DNA of 64,000 bases from contig CAZIRF010000007.1 of NCBI GenBank assembly GCA_964541755.1, positions 1 to 64,000 of the forward strand. The letters run 5' to 3'. The notes under the pieces are model-generated. The model searched no databases. It had not been told where the DNA came from and was given only the letters and a program-made list of their open reading frames with translations. Every line of letters starts with the position of its first letter. The stretch's first letter is position 1. The translations under genes and the position numbers were made by a program. This stretch comes from CAZIRF01 sp964541755 (GTDB lineage: Bacteria > Spirochaetota > Spirochaetia > Treponematales > Breznakiellaceae). Positions 8,092-17,764 of this stretch are shown in pieces.

Positions 8092-11000
8092 ATGATGGTA
8101 AAGTACTGTGTTCGTGTGGTAGTGGGGTTCTGCCTGGCGCTTGGCTTGGCCGCCTGTAATGTGGGGCTTGGCCAGGAAGTCGACCTCGAGGGGCCGGTCC
8201 TCTCGATTACCAGCCATGATAATCTCGATTATGTCGGCCAAAACGTGGAGATCGGGGGGACGGTCACCGACAATCAGGCACTTGGGCGTGTTGAGCTTCG
8301 GCATGTCCTTTCCGCGAGCGAATCGACCCTTCTTGCAAACGCCGTCATCTCTTCATCAACCTGGTTCGCCGAGATCAACTTGCCCGAAGGCGAGCAGACC
8401 ATCGAGGCCATTGCCTACGACCGGGCGGGCAATACCAGCCACCTCTCGAAGGCAATACGCACCCTCCTTGTCGATACGACACTGCCCAATACCACAAATC
8501 TTGAGACAGTGCGCAATAACGGCAGTCGCAGCAAGTTGCAGTTGCGCGAGACCCTCGAGGCTCTCGATGAGACAGAAAAGGAAAACCGCGACCTCTTCCA
8601 TAACGAGCTCGTGCGCTTTGAAGCTTCAATCAACGAAGATTATCCCCTTGAATCGGTTTCTCTCCACCTTTACGACGAGAATGGTGATGAAGTGCTCGTG
8701 CTCGAGAACACGAGCAGCAACGACAAAGCCCCTTCCTTTGAGCTTACTCACGAAGCCCTCGTCGCGGCGAATTCGTCCTATGCAGGGGGGAGATCCTACC
8801 TGCGGGTAACCCTTGAAGCTGCGGACCTCGCTTCGAATCCCCTCAATCCAGAGGCCGAGATCAACATCGACCAGTTCGGCTGGTTTGCCTGGTACCCGGA
8901 GGCAGATACCCCGCACATTATCCAGAGCGTTGCCGTCGCCGGGGCCATAGAAATAAACGCGGGCAACAGCCTCTTCTTCGACTTTTGGGATGATGACGAG
9001 ATTGATACTGTCCATGTGGCCATGTTGTCGCCCACGGACTGGGCTGCCATTTCCGGGACAACGGACGCCGAGCGCCTCACTTGGCTCGAGTCCCACGACA
9101 CGGAGCGCGATGCCTTGTTGGGCGCGTCCTTGGCGAGCGAGCCCGCGAATACCATTGCGGTGAACTTCGAGGTGGGGGATGTATCCGGCGAGTATCGCCT
9201 CGTAGCCATGGCCCGGGATCCCAAGAATGACGGCATGCCGGCCCTCTGGACCTCACGCGTGTATTCGCTCCATGTAAGCGACGAGGACGCCCCGGTTACC
9301 TTTATCGAAACACCGCAGCAGAACAGTGTCCCGGCCGTCGACCTCAATGGCGACTTTACTATAAGAGGCTACACCCTCGACAATCGTGGGGCAACCGCCC
9401 TCTTTGCCGCCTGGATACCGGTCGGCTCCGGTGTTGCCAATTCCGCCGTTCAAGAGGCCCTGGCCGCTTCCAGCCTCGAAGTCGGTCCACCGGATATCCT
9501 TGCAAACGGTCTCGTCGTCTACCGGCTCGCCTTGACGCCTGCTGATGACCGTAACATCAACGACAAGGCCTACAAACAACACGACTTCTCCCTCGTACTC
9601 AATATTTTTGACGATTTCATGTACAAGGGGACTCTGCAGAACGACGAGAAGAACTTCATCTTCTTTACCCGCGATGCAGACGCTAACGAGGTCTTCCAGA
9701 CCTTCAAGCTTCTGGGCGACAGCGCCCTGCCCACGCTCTCCGCCATTGCACCGGCCGGAGACCTTGAAGTACACAACATCGACGAACCCCTGGTCCTGTC
9801 CTTCGCCGCCGCAAAGGACAGCGGGCTCGCCATAAACAGCATGGTAATTGAGGACTATACTGATAGTTTGAATCCGCTTCCCCTTGGTGTGACCCGCAGC
9901 GGCAATACGGCGAGTGTCACCATTGCGGCAGCCTCCTTGTCTGAGGGCCGCCGTACCTACCGCTATACCGCGACCGATGCCCTGGGCAATACGGCGACGG
10001 CCCAGCGTACGGTCATCATTTCCTCCCTTCCTGTCCTTGAATTTATAAGTTCGAGCCGCGCCGACGGGACATACAAAGCCGGGGATGAACTCATATTCCT
10101 TGCCAAGTTCTCCAAGGCCGTCAAGGTTACCCGGAGCCCGCACCTGCGACTGCGCTACAGCGATGACGACACTGTGGACAAGTTTGCGACGTACTCCAGC
10201 GGAAGTGGTACCGATACCCTCTTCTTTACCTGGACAGTGCCCTCCGGGGCCGTAAGTACCGACTTGCGCAGTCCCGGTGCCCCCATCGACCTCAATGGCG
10301 GCGTCATACAGACGACCGAGGGAAGCGGCGGCCCGGCCTTTATCGCCGGCATCAGTGGCTACTCGGAACTGGGAGACCCCGATTCCCTCCACGGCCGTAA
10401 AGATATTGTGCTTGATGGCATAGCCCCGACGGTGATGGATTTGACGTTCTCGCCCTCTTCCGGCGCTTTCCGTGCAGGCCAAAGCCTCGAGTTGACCCTC
10501 CAAGTCTCCGAGCCGGTCCTCGTGTCCGGGAGCCCGGAACTTCTGTTGACAGGTGACAGCGACTCGGACATACCTGCGAGCTTCCAGAAGGTGGAAGGCG
10601 GGGACAAGATCCTCTTTACCCTTACGGTCGCTGCCGGCCAGAACGCGGCCAACCTCGCGTACAATCTGAATGCCTGTATCGCTGAGGGCGATCCCCCCCT
10701 TGTGACCGACCTCGCGGGGAACCCCCTTGTCCTGCCCGCCGGGTCCGATGACAGCGGCATCGTTATCGATACCAGTACGCCGGAGACTCCCGATGTAACG
10801 GGCGTTGCAGATGGCATAACCTATACCACGGCGGTGACTATCGGCCTTGACAATCTTGAGGCTGACAGTACCAGGAAGTACTCGCTCGATGGCGGGCTTT
10901 CGTGGTCAACGTATAGCGGGCCGGTAACGGTCTCCGGCGATGGCTCTTATACCTTTGTGGCCTGGCAGGAGGACGCGGCGGGGAACCGTTCGCCATCCAG

Positions 11001-12870
11001 CACGCCCATCTCTTTTGAACTTGATGTGGCACCGCCCTCCCTTGAGGGGCTTGGCTGCGAAACCCCGGACGGGAGCTATGGAATTGGCTCCGTACTGCGC
11101 TTCAAACTCGCCTTTAGCGAAAAGGTCAAGACGACGGCCGGCGGGGCGAGCATTACCCTTGGTTCGGGCGCGGGCTCCAGGACGGTCTCCGTTATAGAGA
11201 ACACCACCGGGGCGGCAAGCCTTTTCTTTGACTACACGGTTGCCGCGGGCGACAGCTTCGATCCGGTTACGGTGGATGCGATTGACCTTTTGGACATTGA
11301 GGATCTCAACGGGAATGCGCCGGAGGATTCGACTCCTGAGCCCCCCAGTCTCTCGAGGTCGGGCCTCAAGGTCGACGGTATAAAGCCCACTGCGAGCACT
11401 TGGACGCCGGCGAGTGGGGCCGTGGCGACTGTGGCCCTTGCAGAGCTTGAGATGGTCTTTGATGGACCGGTCTTCGTGGAGCAGGGGGTGATTGAGGTCA
11501 CCCGACCGGGCGCTTGGTATCTGCCCCTCTGCTTTACCGAGGCAGAATTCTCCTCCATCTACTATTCGAGCGCTCTGGATAATGCGGATCGCGAGAAGCT
11601 CATGATCACCGAAGGTGGTTCCCTCCATTACCTTACCGGGCAGTCGCTTGGCCCCTATCGCAAGACGACCCAGGGGCTGGTGACAACCGGAACCGACGCG
11701 GTCCCCGATACCGCGACCAAGTACGTCCTTGACTTTCCCTTCTCGTCGGCAGGAACAGAGTCGGTCGACTACGTTATTGGCGACGTCCGAACAAAAGCCA
11801 TTATCGAAGCAAGGACCATCACCGGAGCAGAGATACGGGCTGTCTTGGAAAAGGCTGGATACCAGCGCTACAGCGTCGATGTGGGTACCTCTGCCGTGGC
11901 CATAAGCGGAAGTACCGTAACCATCACCCTTCCCCAAGTTCTCCCCGAGGGCCGGGAGTGGATGGTTTCTGTCCCCGCCGGGGCCTTCCGCGATGCGGCG
12001 GGCAACACCAACGAGGCCTTTACCTGGAATTTCTGGAGCCAGAAGGTCGCCACCCCGGTTATCCGGGTGGACCGCTACAGCCAGGGTGAGGGGGCGCGCC
12101 AACCCCTCGTGAGTGGGCTTGCCCATGATGTCGATGGTATTGTCACCAATTACGGTACCATAGACGGCTACGAGACCTTTTCTGCACAGGACAAGACGAC
12201 AGTCCCCGGCGGTTATGTACGGGTACGCATCGACTGCGAGACCCCGGGGGCCAGTATTGTCTATGGAGCCCGTCGCTACAGCATTGATACTATAGATACT
12301 ACCGGTGTTGCGGCAAACAATTCGGCAAAGTCGAACAACGCCGACATGCCGTCCGCCCTGTTGACGGATGCGAAGGAAGCGGATTATCTCCTTTGCGATA
12401 CTGCCTATACCGCGTTCTTCCCCCTTGGTGACGGGGCCCTTGATACCGCATGCAAGTACTATATCGTGGCGGAGGCCACCAGAGGTGCCGTGCCGGAAGG
12501 TCCCGCCTTGAACAGCTCCGCTCGCGGCGTGGAGGGCGCCTTCAAGAGCATCATCATGTACCGCAGTCCGGGGGGCGATGCACACCCCTATACCCGCTTC
12601 CAGGGCTCGAATCTTGCCGGTGGCTTGCCAACCGTTTCCGGCTTCCCCCTGCGCGATGCCGACCCCGACCTGCGCTTTACCAAACACTCGTACAACACCG
12701 GGACCGACTGGTACTGGCACTCTTGGGAGATTGTCTGTGATTGGTGGAACCAGAGCGCCCGAACGAACTGGCAGTCCACCCCCAATTTGATTTTCAACAC
12801 TTATGGGGATTACCTGTACTGCAATACCAAAACGTACTATGGAGGCGGATCGTGGACCGACGCAATGTAA
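8092..12870 (+). CDS. Giant Ig-like repeat lipoprotein (first of a paralogous pair)
   Basis: Lipoprotein of 1592 aa, function unknown. ATG 8092 follows GGGAG (8081-8085). The signal peptide ends in a lipobox, LGLAAC, with Cys about residue 22, and the mature N terminus CNVGLGQEVDLEGPVLSIT is nearly the same as that of the next gene. Domains in order: N-terminal Ig-like unit, a divergent region with acidic loops, several units of the type G-T-Y-K-A-G-D-E-L-I-F...F-S-K-A-V (a bacterial Ig-like repeat seen in large adhesins), an SbsA-like Ig unit near 1290-1340 (VLPEGREWMVSVPAG), and a Trp/Tyr-rich C-terminal module ending in GGGSWTDAM. Its stop overlaps the next start (TAATG). One CTGATAGT copy lies inside the frame at 9860. 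Likely surface-exposed or periplasmic. Confidence 0.87.
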   Translation: MMVKYCVRVVVGFCLALGLAACNVGLGQEVDLEGPVLSITSHDNLDYVGQNVEIGGTVTDNQALGRVELRHVLSASESTLLANAVISSSTWFAEINLPEGEQTIEAIAYDRAGNTSHLSKAIRTLLVDTTLPNTTNLETVRNNGSRSKLQLRETLEALDETEKENRDLFHNELVRFEASINEDYPLESVSLHLYDENGDEVLVLENTSSNDKAPSFELTHEALVAANSSYAGGRSYLRVTLEAADLASNPLNPEAEINIDQFGWFAWYPEADTPHIIQSVAVAGAIEINAGNSLFFDFWDDDEIDTVHVAMLSPTDWAAISGTTDAERLTWLESHDTERDALLGASLASEPANTIAVNFEVGDVSGEYRLVAMARDPKNDGMPALWTSRVYSLHVSDEDAPVTFIETPQQNSVPAVDLNGDFTIRGYTLDNRGATALFAAWIPVGSGVANSAVQEALAASSLEVGPPDILANGLVVYRLALTPADDRNINDKAYKQHDFSLVLNIFDDFMYKGTLQNDEKNFIFFTRDADANEVFQTFKLLGDSALPTLSAIAPAGDLEVHNIDEPLVLSFAAAKDSGLAINSMVIEDYTDSLNPLPLGVTRSGNTASVTIAAASLSEGRRTYRYTATDALGNTATAQRTVIISSLPVLEFISSSRADGTYKAGDELIFLAKFSKAVKVTRSPHLRLRYSDDDTVDKFATYSSGSGTDTLFFTWTVPSGAVSTDLRSPGAPIDLNGGVIQTTEGSGGPAFIAGISGYSELGDPDSLHGRKDIVLDGIAPTVMDLTFSPSSGAFRAGQSLELTLQVSEPVLVSGSPELLLTGDSDSDIPASFQKVEGGDKILFTLTVAAGQNAANLAYNLNACIAEGDPPLVTDLAGNPLVLPAGSDDSGIVIDTSTPETPDVTGVADGITYTTAVTIGLDNLEADSTRKYSLDGGLSWSTYSGPVTVSGDGSYTFVAWQEDAAGNRSPSSTPISFELDVAPPSLEGLGCETPDGSYGIGSVLRFKLAFSEKVKTTAGGASITLGSGAGSRTVSVIENTTGAASLFFDYTVAAGDSFDPVTVDAIDLLDIEDLNGNAPEDSTPEPPSLSRSGLKVDGIKPTASTWTPASGAVATVALAELEMVFDGPVFVEQGVIEVTRPGAWYLPLCFTEAEFSSIYYSSALDNADREKLMITEGGSLHYLTGQSLGPYRKTTQGLVTTGTDAVPDTATKYVLDFPFSSAGTESVDYVIGDVRTKAIIEARTITGAEIRAVLEKAGYQRYSVDVGTSAVAISGSTVTITLPQVLPEGREWMVSVPAGAFRDAAGNTNEAFTWNFWSQKVATPVIRVDRYSQGEGARQPLVSGLAHDVDGIVTNYGTIDGYETFSAQDKTTVPGGYVRVRIDCETPGASIVYGARRYSIDTIDTTGVAANNSAKSNNADMPSALLTDAKEADYLLCDTAYTAFFPLGDGALDTACKYYIVAEATRGAVPEGPALNSSARGVEGAFKSIIMYRSPGGDAHPYTRFQGSNLAGGLPTVSGFPLRDADPDLRFTKHSYNTGTDWYWHSWEIVCDWWNQSARTNWQSTPNLIFNTYGDYLYCNTKTYYGGGSWTDAM

Positions 12871-15800
12871 TGATGAAGAGTCTGTTTGCCCCAGTGGGGA
12901 CGCTATGTTTCGTGTTCCTCTCCCTCCTTGTCTCCTGTAACGTCGGTCTGGGCGGGCAGGTAGACATGACCGGACCGACGCTTTCCATAACGAGCCCTGC
13001 CTATATGGAAGTTGTCCAGCCCGAGGTTCTCATTGAGGGAACCGCAGTCGACAATGTGGGCCTGCGTTCGCTGGAGCTCGTCATTGACGGTGTGGGAACC
13101 AGCGGAAGCGTCTGGTTTTGCGACGCGTCGGGCTGGACCTTTAGAGCCACTGCCGATGCCGCCCCTGTTCCGGTGACGGGGGCCACCTGGGTACAGGGGG
13201 CAGGCGGTCTTGTCTCCTGGTCTCTCCCCGTTTCGCTGGACCCGGCAGTAGCAGATGGCGAGTACGTCATCACTGCCACCGCAAAGGATACCGCGGGTCT
13301 TACCGGTGCCAAGGCTGTCCAGGTGCGAACCGTCGTCTACGACAATATCGAACCGCAGTTCACCCTCAACAGCCCCTCGCTTGAAGTGCCGGACGCAGAG
13401 CAGAGCGTCGAGGACATTCTGGCACGTTTTGACGGGTATACCCTGGAAGATCCGGTGGTTATCAGCAAGCTCTTGAATGGTGACATTTCTTTTGCTTGGA
13501 ACATCGAAGAAGCCAACGGGATTGCAGAGCTTTCCCTGCGTCTGATGGGCACTGGCGATGAAGAAGTCTATTTCGTGGAAGATATCGACAACCCCGGACG
13601 CACCGGCTCGTTGGTCATACATGCCGCCGACATCATCGATCCCGCAACCAGTCTGAAGGTGACAGATAAAACCAATCTCCAGCTCGTCGTGGACCTTGCA
13701 GACGAGGCCGGAAACCGCGTCGAACACGCCAGCAAGGGCTGGTTCTGCTATTGGCCCGACGCCGACATCCCCTGGACGACCCTCCCGGTGGGGGCGGGAG
13801 ACCCTGAGGACTCAGCGGTCCAACCCTCTTACGAGCTTACGGGGCAGGCCTTCGACGATGACGGCCTCTCGGAGATAATTATCAGTCTGTACCATTACGG
13901 AACAGATACCTTGGTGGAAAGTCCGGAGACTGAGAATCCGCTCGTACTTACTCTTGCCAATGATAACTATCCCAAGTCGAAGACTTGGTCGTTCACGGTT
14001 CCCGCAGAGAGCGGGAATTACACCATGCAGGTAGTCTGTATCGATACAAACGTGACCGCTTCCGTGGCCAAGACCGGTCATTTCTTTGTGCAAGACTTGA
14101 GCGCCCCCCGTCTGGAATTGAACAGCCCCAATCCGGATGCCCCCCTCTTTGGCAATGCTGCCGCGAGCTTTACCGTAAGCGGCACGGCCTCGGACGATTC
14201 GGGTGTAGTGTCTGTCTCGATAGCCTGGATAAAGCCGGGGGCCAGCCAGAGCGAAGAGCAGCTCAAGTACCTCGACCGCAACTACACAGGCTGGAACAGT
14301 CCCGGAACCGATGCCGCCGGCAACAAAGTCTGGATGGCGACACTCGGGGACGCTACAGTCCTCGATGGACGCATTTCCCGTACCTTCTCCAAGGAGCTCT
14401 CTCTCTTCGACGACCTGGGGATAGACGGCTCCACCCTCTACTTGGGGAACCAGCTTTTTGTCCTGCGGGTCCTGGACACGAACGACAAGGCCAGCACGCT
14501 TCTCCTTGCGACAACGGGCGATAGCCTGGCACCAGTTATCATTATCGAAGCGGTTACGGTTGTCAGTGGGGCTACCACGACGCCACCATACACCATTACC
14601 GAAAGCCTCATCCTTCCTGCCTTTGCGTCTGACGACAAGGTACGCCTTTCGGGGACCTGGTCCGATGATTCCACCGATGTCTGGAGCGACAAGACGAAAA
14701 TCGGGCCTCTTTCCGTTAAATGGGGCAGTACTGTCTGTGAGGTAAACCGTAATGCCGACGGCAGCTGGACGACCGATGCCTTTAGCCCGCCCCCCGGAGC
14801 GGTAGCCGCTATCGAAGCGGACATGAGCGACTTTGGCGGTAACCGGGGGACGGCCCAAACCTCCTTCCTCGTGGAGACCGACAATCCCGAGCTTGCCCGC
14901 ATATCGAGCGACATGGATGACGGTGCCTATAACAGCGGGGATATTGACGTCTATCTCGACTTCAACAAGGCCGTCACCTTCTCTGGCGGCACCTCACCCG
15001 CGCTCACCCTCTCGAACAGAAGGACCGCTACTTACGTCTCCGGTAATGGTTCTGCCCGCCACCTCTTCCGCTGGACGGTAACGAACGGGAGCGATGACCT
15101 AGACCTCGATGTTACTGCCCTCGTTGCCAACGGCAGCACTTGGCGCGACACGGCGACCGACCGAACGGTGGACATGGCGACACTGCCAAGCGGGGTCAAC
15201 AGCCTTGCGGGGGCCAAGAATATCGCCATCGATACGACGGCGCCCACGCTTTCTTCGTATGAGACCCCCACTGCCGCCGGGAGCTACAATGAGGGGAAAG
15301 AGATACTCATTCAGGCGACCTTTAGCGAACCGGTAGTATTCAATACTGATAGCGGGTCGCCGCGCCTCGAGCTCTCGAGCGGGGCAGGCGTGTACGCAAG
15401 CTATACCGCCCGTTTGGGCGATAAGCGCTACCTCTTTACGTATACTGTTGGTGCCGACGATACAGCAACGGCTGCTACGGAACTTTCGGTTTTGGCCTTC
15501 GATTTGAACGGGGCGGCTATTGCGGATACTGCCTCAAACAGCCTCTTGCTTTCCGCCGGCAGCGCCGGCCCCCTCGACAATGCCATCCTCATCGATACCG
15601 ATGTACCGGATACTCCTGGTGTCACGGGTATCAGCAGAGGTTCCAAGTATGTGGCCCAAAGCTTCAGCTTGAACGGCGAGGCCGATACCTTGATCGAGTA
15701 CACGATTGACGGCGGCAGTACCTGGCAGACCTATGTGAGTGCTGTCTCGATAAGCGCCAACGGCACTTACACTGTTCTGGCCCGCCAGACGGATTTGGCC

Positions 15801-17666
15801 GGGAACCAATCGCCGCCTTCAAGCGCGATCGGCTTTACCCTTGATGCCGGGGAACTCTTGAGCTCCCTCTCGACGACGACCACCGATGGCCGTTACGGGA
15901 CGGGCACGGAAATCGACATTACATTGAACTTCCGTAAAGTGGTTACGGTAAGTGGGACCCCCGCCCTCACCCTCAATACCAGCCCGGTGCGGCAGGCTGT
16001 ATATATCGGGGATGGAGCTGTCGCGACAAGCCATACTTTCCGCTACACGGTAAAGGAGGGCGACAGTGCGACGGCCTTGGATGTGACGGCTGATGTGACG
16101 GCTGATGTGACGGCTATTGATTTGAATGGGGCGACCTTTAGCGATGCAGACGGGACGGCGGTCAATGACTACGTCAACTTGCCCGCTGTCGGGAACGGCA
16201 AGACCCTGGCCGAACAACGCACGATAGATATCATAACGGGCCGTCCTGCAATCTCGCAGGCGAGCATGAGCGGGACAACGCTGACAATCGAGTTTGACCG
16301 GGTTGTCTACAAGGGTGCGGGGGACATCGTCCTCTCCATTGTTGATACCGATTACCGCATTCCGGCGGTCATATCGGAAGCGCGCTACAATGAGCTGTAT
16401 GGCAGGCTGCTTAACGCAACAGTCCAATCGGACTTCGCGGCCGCCTATACCCTGGGTACCAACGGCGCCACCGCAGATGGTGCGCCCGACCTCGACGCCA
16501 AGTACGTCCTCGATTGGGATACCAATTTGGACGATAGTGATCTCATTACAATCCTCAAGAACGCCAAAGAGCATCAGGTTGCCATTTCTGTGCTTTCAAG
16601 CGCGGTAACGCACTCAACAGACGGTCGTTCTCTCGAGATTGCGCTTACCGGTTCATATGCCCTCCCGGTCAAAGGGGTGACATACGGCATTAACGTGCCG
16701 GCGGGACTCGTTATCGACGGGATGTCGGAGGAAAACCTGGAAGATACCGACGAGAGTTTTGTCGCAGACGGTGTCGATGTTCCGCTTATCCGCATCAAGA
16801 AGAGCCGGGAAGTCTTGGCCCCGGATGGTGATGCGGTGGTTCGTGCCACCCAGCCCCTTACCGCCCAGCTTCGCATGGATTGCCGTACCCCGGGGGCGAC
16901 CATTCGCTATACGAGTAGCGATTCGACCCATGCCGCCGAGCCCATTGCCGACACGGTTACCGATGTTCCCCACAATAGCGGGATCAAGCCCGTGGCCCAG
17001 CCGGCTCTGGCCCTGCCTGCCGAACCCGATGGTACAAGCCTTGAGTACACGGCCCCGCTTACCCTGGGCTCTGCTGTAGACCTGGAAAATGGTTATCGAT
17101 ACCGCTTCCGGGCCCGGGCAACGTCGGGAGGGCTGTGGTCCCTTGATGCCCACGAGATCGCCTATCGTTCGGTTCTGTCTTTCGATCCAAATGGCGTGGA
17201 CCTTGAAAGGAGCGATGCAGACGGGTACTCGGATACCCTGACCGAACAGCCCTGGGTGCGTGGAGGCGACTCGGTGGGCAGCACCGTCCTTACCCCCGGG
17301 TTCCCCATTTCCTGGGAGACCAGAGAGTACGACAAGGTACGCCTCATGACGCAGGAAACGGTTGACCGTTGGTACTGGGTCTCCTGGGAAGTTTACACGA
17401 CCGCCTATGTGGGTCTCGTTCTGGGCAGTACCCCCACTGATGCCACTAATGCGACCCTCTATGGACCGAAGATTTGGGGCTGGAACAAGAACGAGTGGGT
17501 GCCCTTCAAGGAGTACTATCCCCTCTTCCCAGGCGAGAGTCGTCATCTCCAAGCCAATATCTATGACAACGGCTATACACTTGGTCCTACCACGCTGGGT
17601 CGCGGACCCTTCAACTTTGCGACGACTGCAGAAGGCGGTACCGAGGACCGGTTGGATAATCCCTAA
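12870..17666 (+). CDS. Giant Ig-like repeat lipoprotein (second of a paralogous pair)
   Basis: Lipoprotein of 1598 aa, a tandem paralogue of the preceding gene. The start ATG (12870) overlaps the previous TAA stop by one base; a GGAGGCGG at 12840-12847 is too far for a normal ribosome site, so translational coupling is likely. The lipobox is LLVSC with the mature end CNVGLGGQVDMTGPTLSIT. It carries several G-x-Y-x-x-G-x-x-I type bacterial Ig units (AGSYNEGKEILIQATFSEPV; GRYGTGTEIDITLNFRKVV), the SbsA-like Ig unit, and a Trp-rich terminal module (RWYWVSWEVY; KIWGWNKNEWVPF) equivalent to that of the upstream protein. A 12-bp tandem repeat gives three DVTA units in the middle. A perfect terminator follows. 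Role unknown; pairing with the upstream genes suggests a surface structure built from all three. Confidence 0.86.
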   Translation: MMKSLFAPVGTLCFVFLSLLVSCNVGLGGQVDMTGPTLSITSPAYMEVVQPEVLIEGTAVDNVGLRSLELVIDGVGTSGSVWFCDASGWTFRATADAAPVPVTGATWVQGAGGLVSWSLPVSLDPAVADGEYVITATAKDTAGLTGAKAVQVRTVVYDNIEPQFTLNSPSLEVPDAEQSVEDILARFDGYTLEDPVVISKLLNGDISFAWNIEEANGIAELSLRLMGTGDEEVYFVEDIDNPGRTGSLVIHAADIIDPATSLKVTDKTNLQLVVDLADEAGNRVEHASKGWFCYWPDADIPWTTLPVGAGDPEDSAVQPSYELTGQAFDDDGLSEIIISLYHYGTDTLVESPETENPLVLTLANDNYPKSKTWSFTVPAESGNYTMQVVCIDTNVTASVAKTGHFFVQDLSAPRLELNSPNPDAPLFGNAAASFTVSGTASDDSGVVSVSIAWIKPGASQSEEQLKYLDRNYTGWNSPGTDAAGNKVWMATLGDATVLDGRISRTFSKELSLFDDLGIDGSTLYLGNQLFVLRVLDTNDKASTLLLATTGDSLAPVIIIEAVTVVSGATTTPPYTITESLILPAFASDDKVRLSGTWSDDSTDVWSDKTKIGPLSVKWGSTVCEVNRNADGSWTTDAFSPPPGAVAAIEADMSDFGGNRGTAQTSFLVETDNPELARISSDMDDGAYNSGDIDVYLDFNKAVTFSGGTSPALTLSNRRTATYVSGNGSARHLFRWTVTNGSDDLDLDVTALVANGSTWRDTATDRTVDMATLPSGVNSLAGAKNIAIDTTAPTLSSYETPTAAGSYNEGKEILIQATFSEPVVFNTDSGSPRLELSSGAGVYASYTARLGDKRYLFTYTVGADDTATAATELSVLAFDLNGAAIADTASNSLLLSAGSAGPLDNAILIDTDVPDTPGVTGISRGSKYVAQSFSLNGEADTLIEYTIDGGSTWQTYVSAVSISANGTYTVLARQTDLAGNQSPPSSAIGFTLDAGELLSSLSTTTTDGRYGTGTEIDITLNFRKVVTVSGTPALTLNTSPVRQAVYIGDGAVATSHTFRYTVKEGDSATALDVTADVTADVTAIDLNGATFSDADGTAVNDYVNLPAVGNGKTLAEQRTIDIITGRPAISQASMSGTTLTIEFDRVVYKGAGDIVLSIVDTDYRIPAVISEARYNELYGRLLNATVQSDFAAAYTLGTNGATADGAPDLDAKYVLDWDTNLDDSDLITILKNAKEHQVAISVLSSAVTHSTDGRSLEIALTGSYALPVKGVTYGINVPAGLVIDGMSEENLEDTDESFVADGVDVPLIRIKKSREVLAPDGDAVVRATQPLTAQLRMDCRTPGATIRYTSSDSTHAAEPIADTVTDVPHNSGIKPVAQPALALPAEPDGTSLEYTAPLTLGSAVDLENGYRYRFRARATSGGLWSLDAHEIAYRSVLSFDPNGVDLERSDADGYSDTLTEQPWVRGGDSVGSTVLTPGFPISWETREYDKVRLMTQETVDRWYWVSWEVYTTAYVGLVLGSTPTDATNATLYGPKIWGWNKNEWVPFKEYYPLFPGESRHLQANIYDNGYTLGPTTLGRGPFNFATTAEGGTEDRLDNP
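16080..16115 (+). repeat. Three exact copies of a 12-bp tandem repeat inside the lipoprotein gene
   Basis: GATGTGACGGCT is repeated three times without a mismatch, coding DVTA-DVTA-DVTA. Being a multiple of 3 it can expand or shrink by slippage without breaking the frame. Confidence 0.95.
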
Positions 17667-17720
17667 GCTGGAAGAAGGCTTCTGGGCCGTATTCTGCGTG
17701 CCTTGCTTTGCTATCCTGGC

Positions 17721-17756
17721 CCCCTGCACGCGCCTTGCGAGTGCAGGGGTTTTTTT
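17721..17756 (+). terminator. Rho-independent terminator of the giant-protein operon
   Basis: CCCCTGCAC (17721-17729) pairs perfectly with GTGCAGGGG (17741-17749), with an inner CGC/GCG pairing in the loop, followed by seven T. No T-run on the minus side, so it ends plus-strand transcription before the convergent GH16 gene. Confidence 0.93.
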
Positions 17757-17764
17757 CTCCTCTT

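Noticed and set aside
5083..8304. A 1073-codon open frame on the minus strand across the 3' half of the first giant-protein gene
   Set aside because: Antisense to a clear exported repeat protein; its translation is Gly/Asp/Arg/His rich with no domain or membrane pattern, and it has no ribosome site. A GC/codon-bias shadow.
10906..12720. 604-codon minus-strand frame under the first giant lipoprotein
   Set aside because: Low-complexity mirror translation, no start context, fully antisense to a lipoprotein with a clear lipobox.
13880..13887. Further copies of CTGATAGT (TTATCAGT at 13880; CTATCAGT forms at 4052 and 29714; CTGATAGA at 35792; CTGATAGC at 15346)
   Set aside because: One-base variants; not counted among the 14 exact copies so that the count stays strict.
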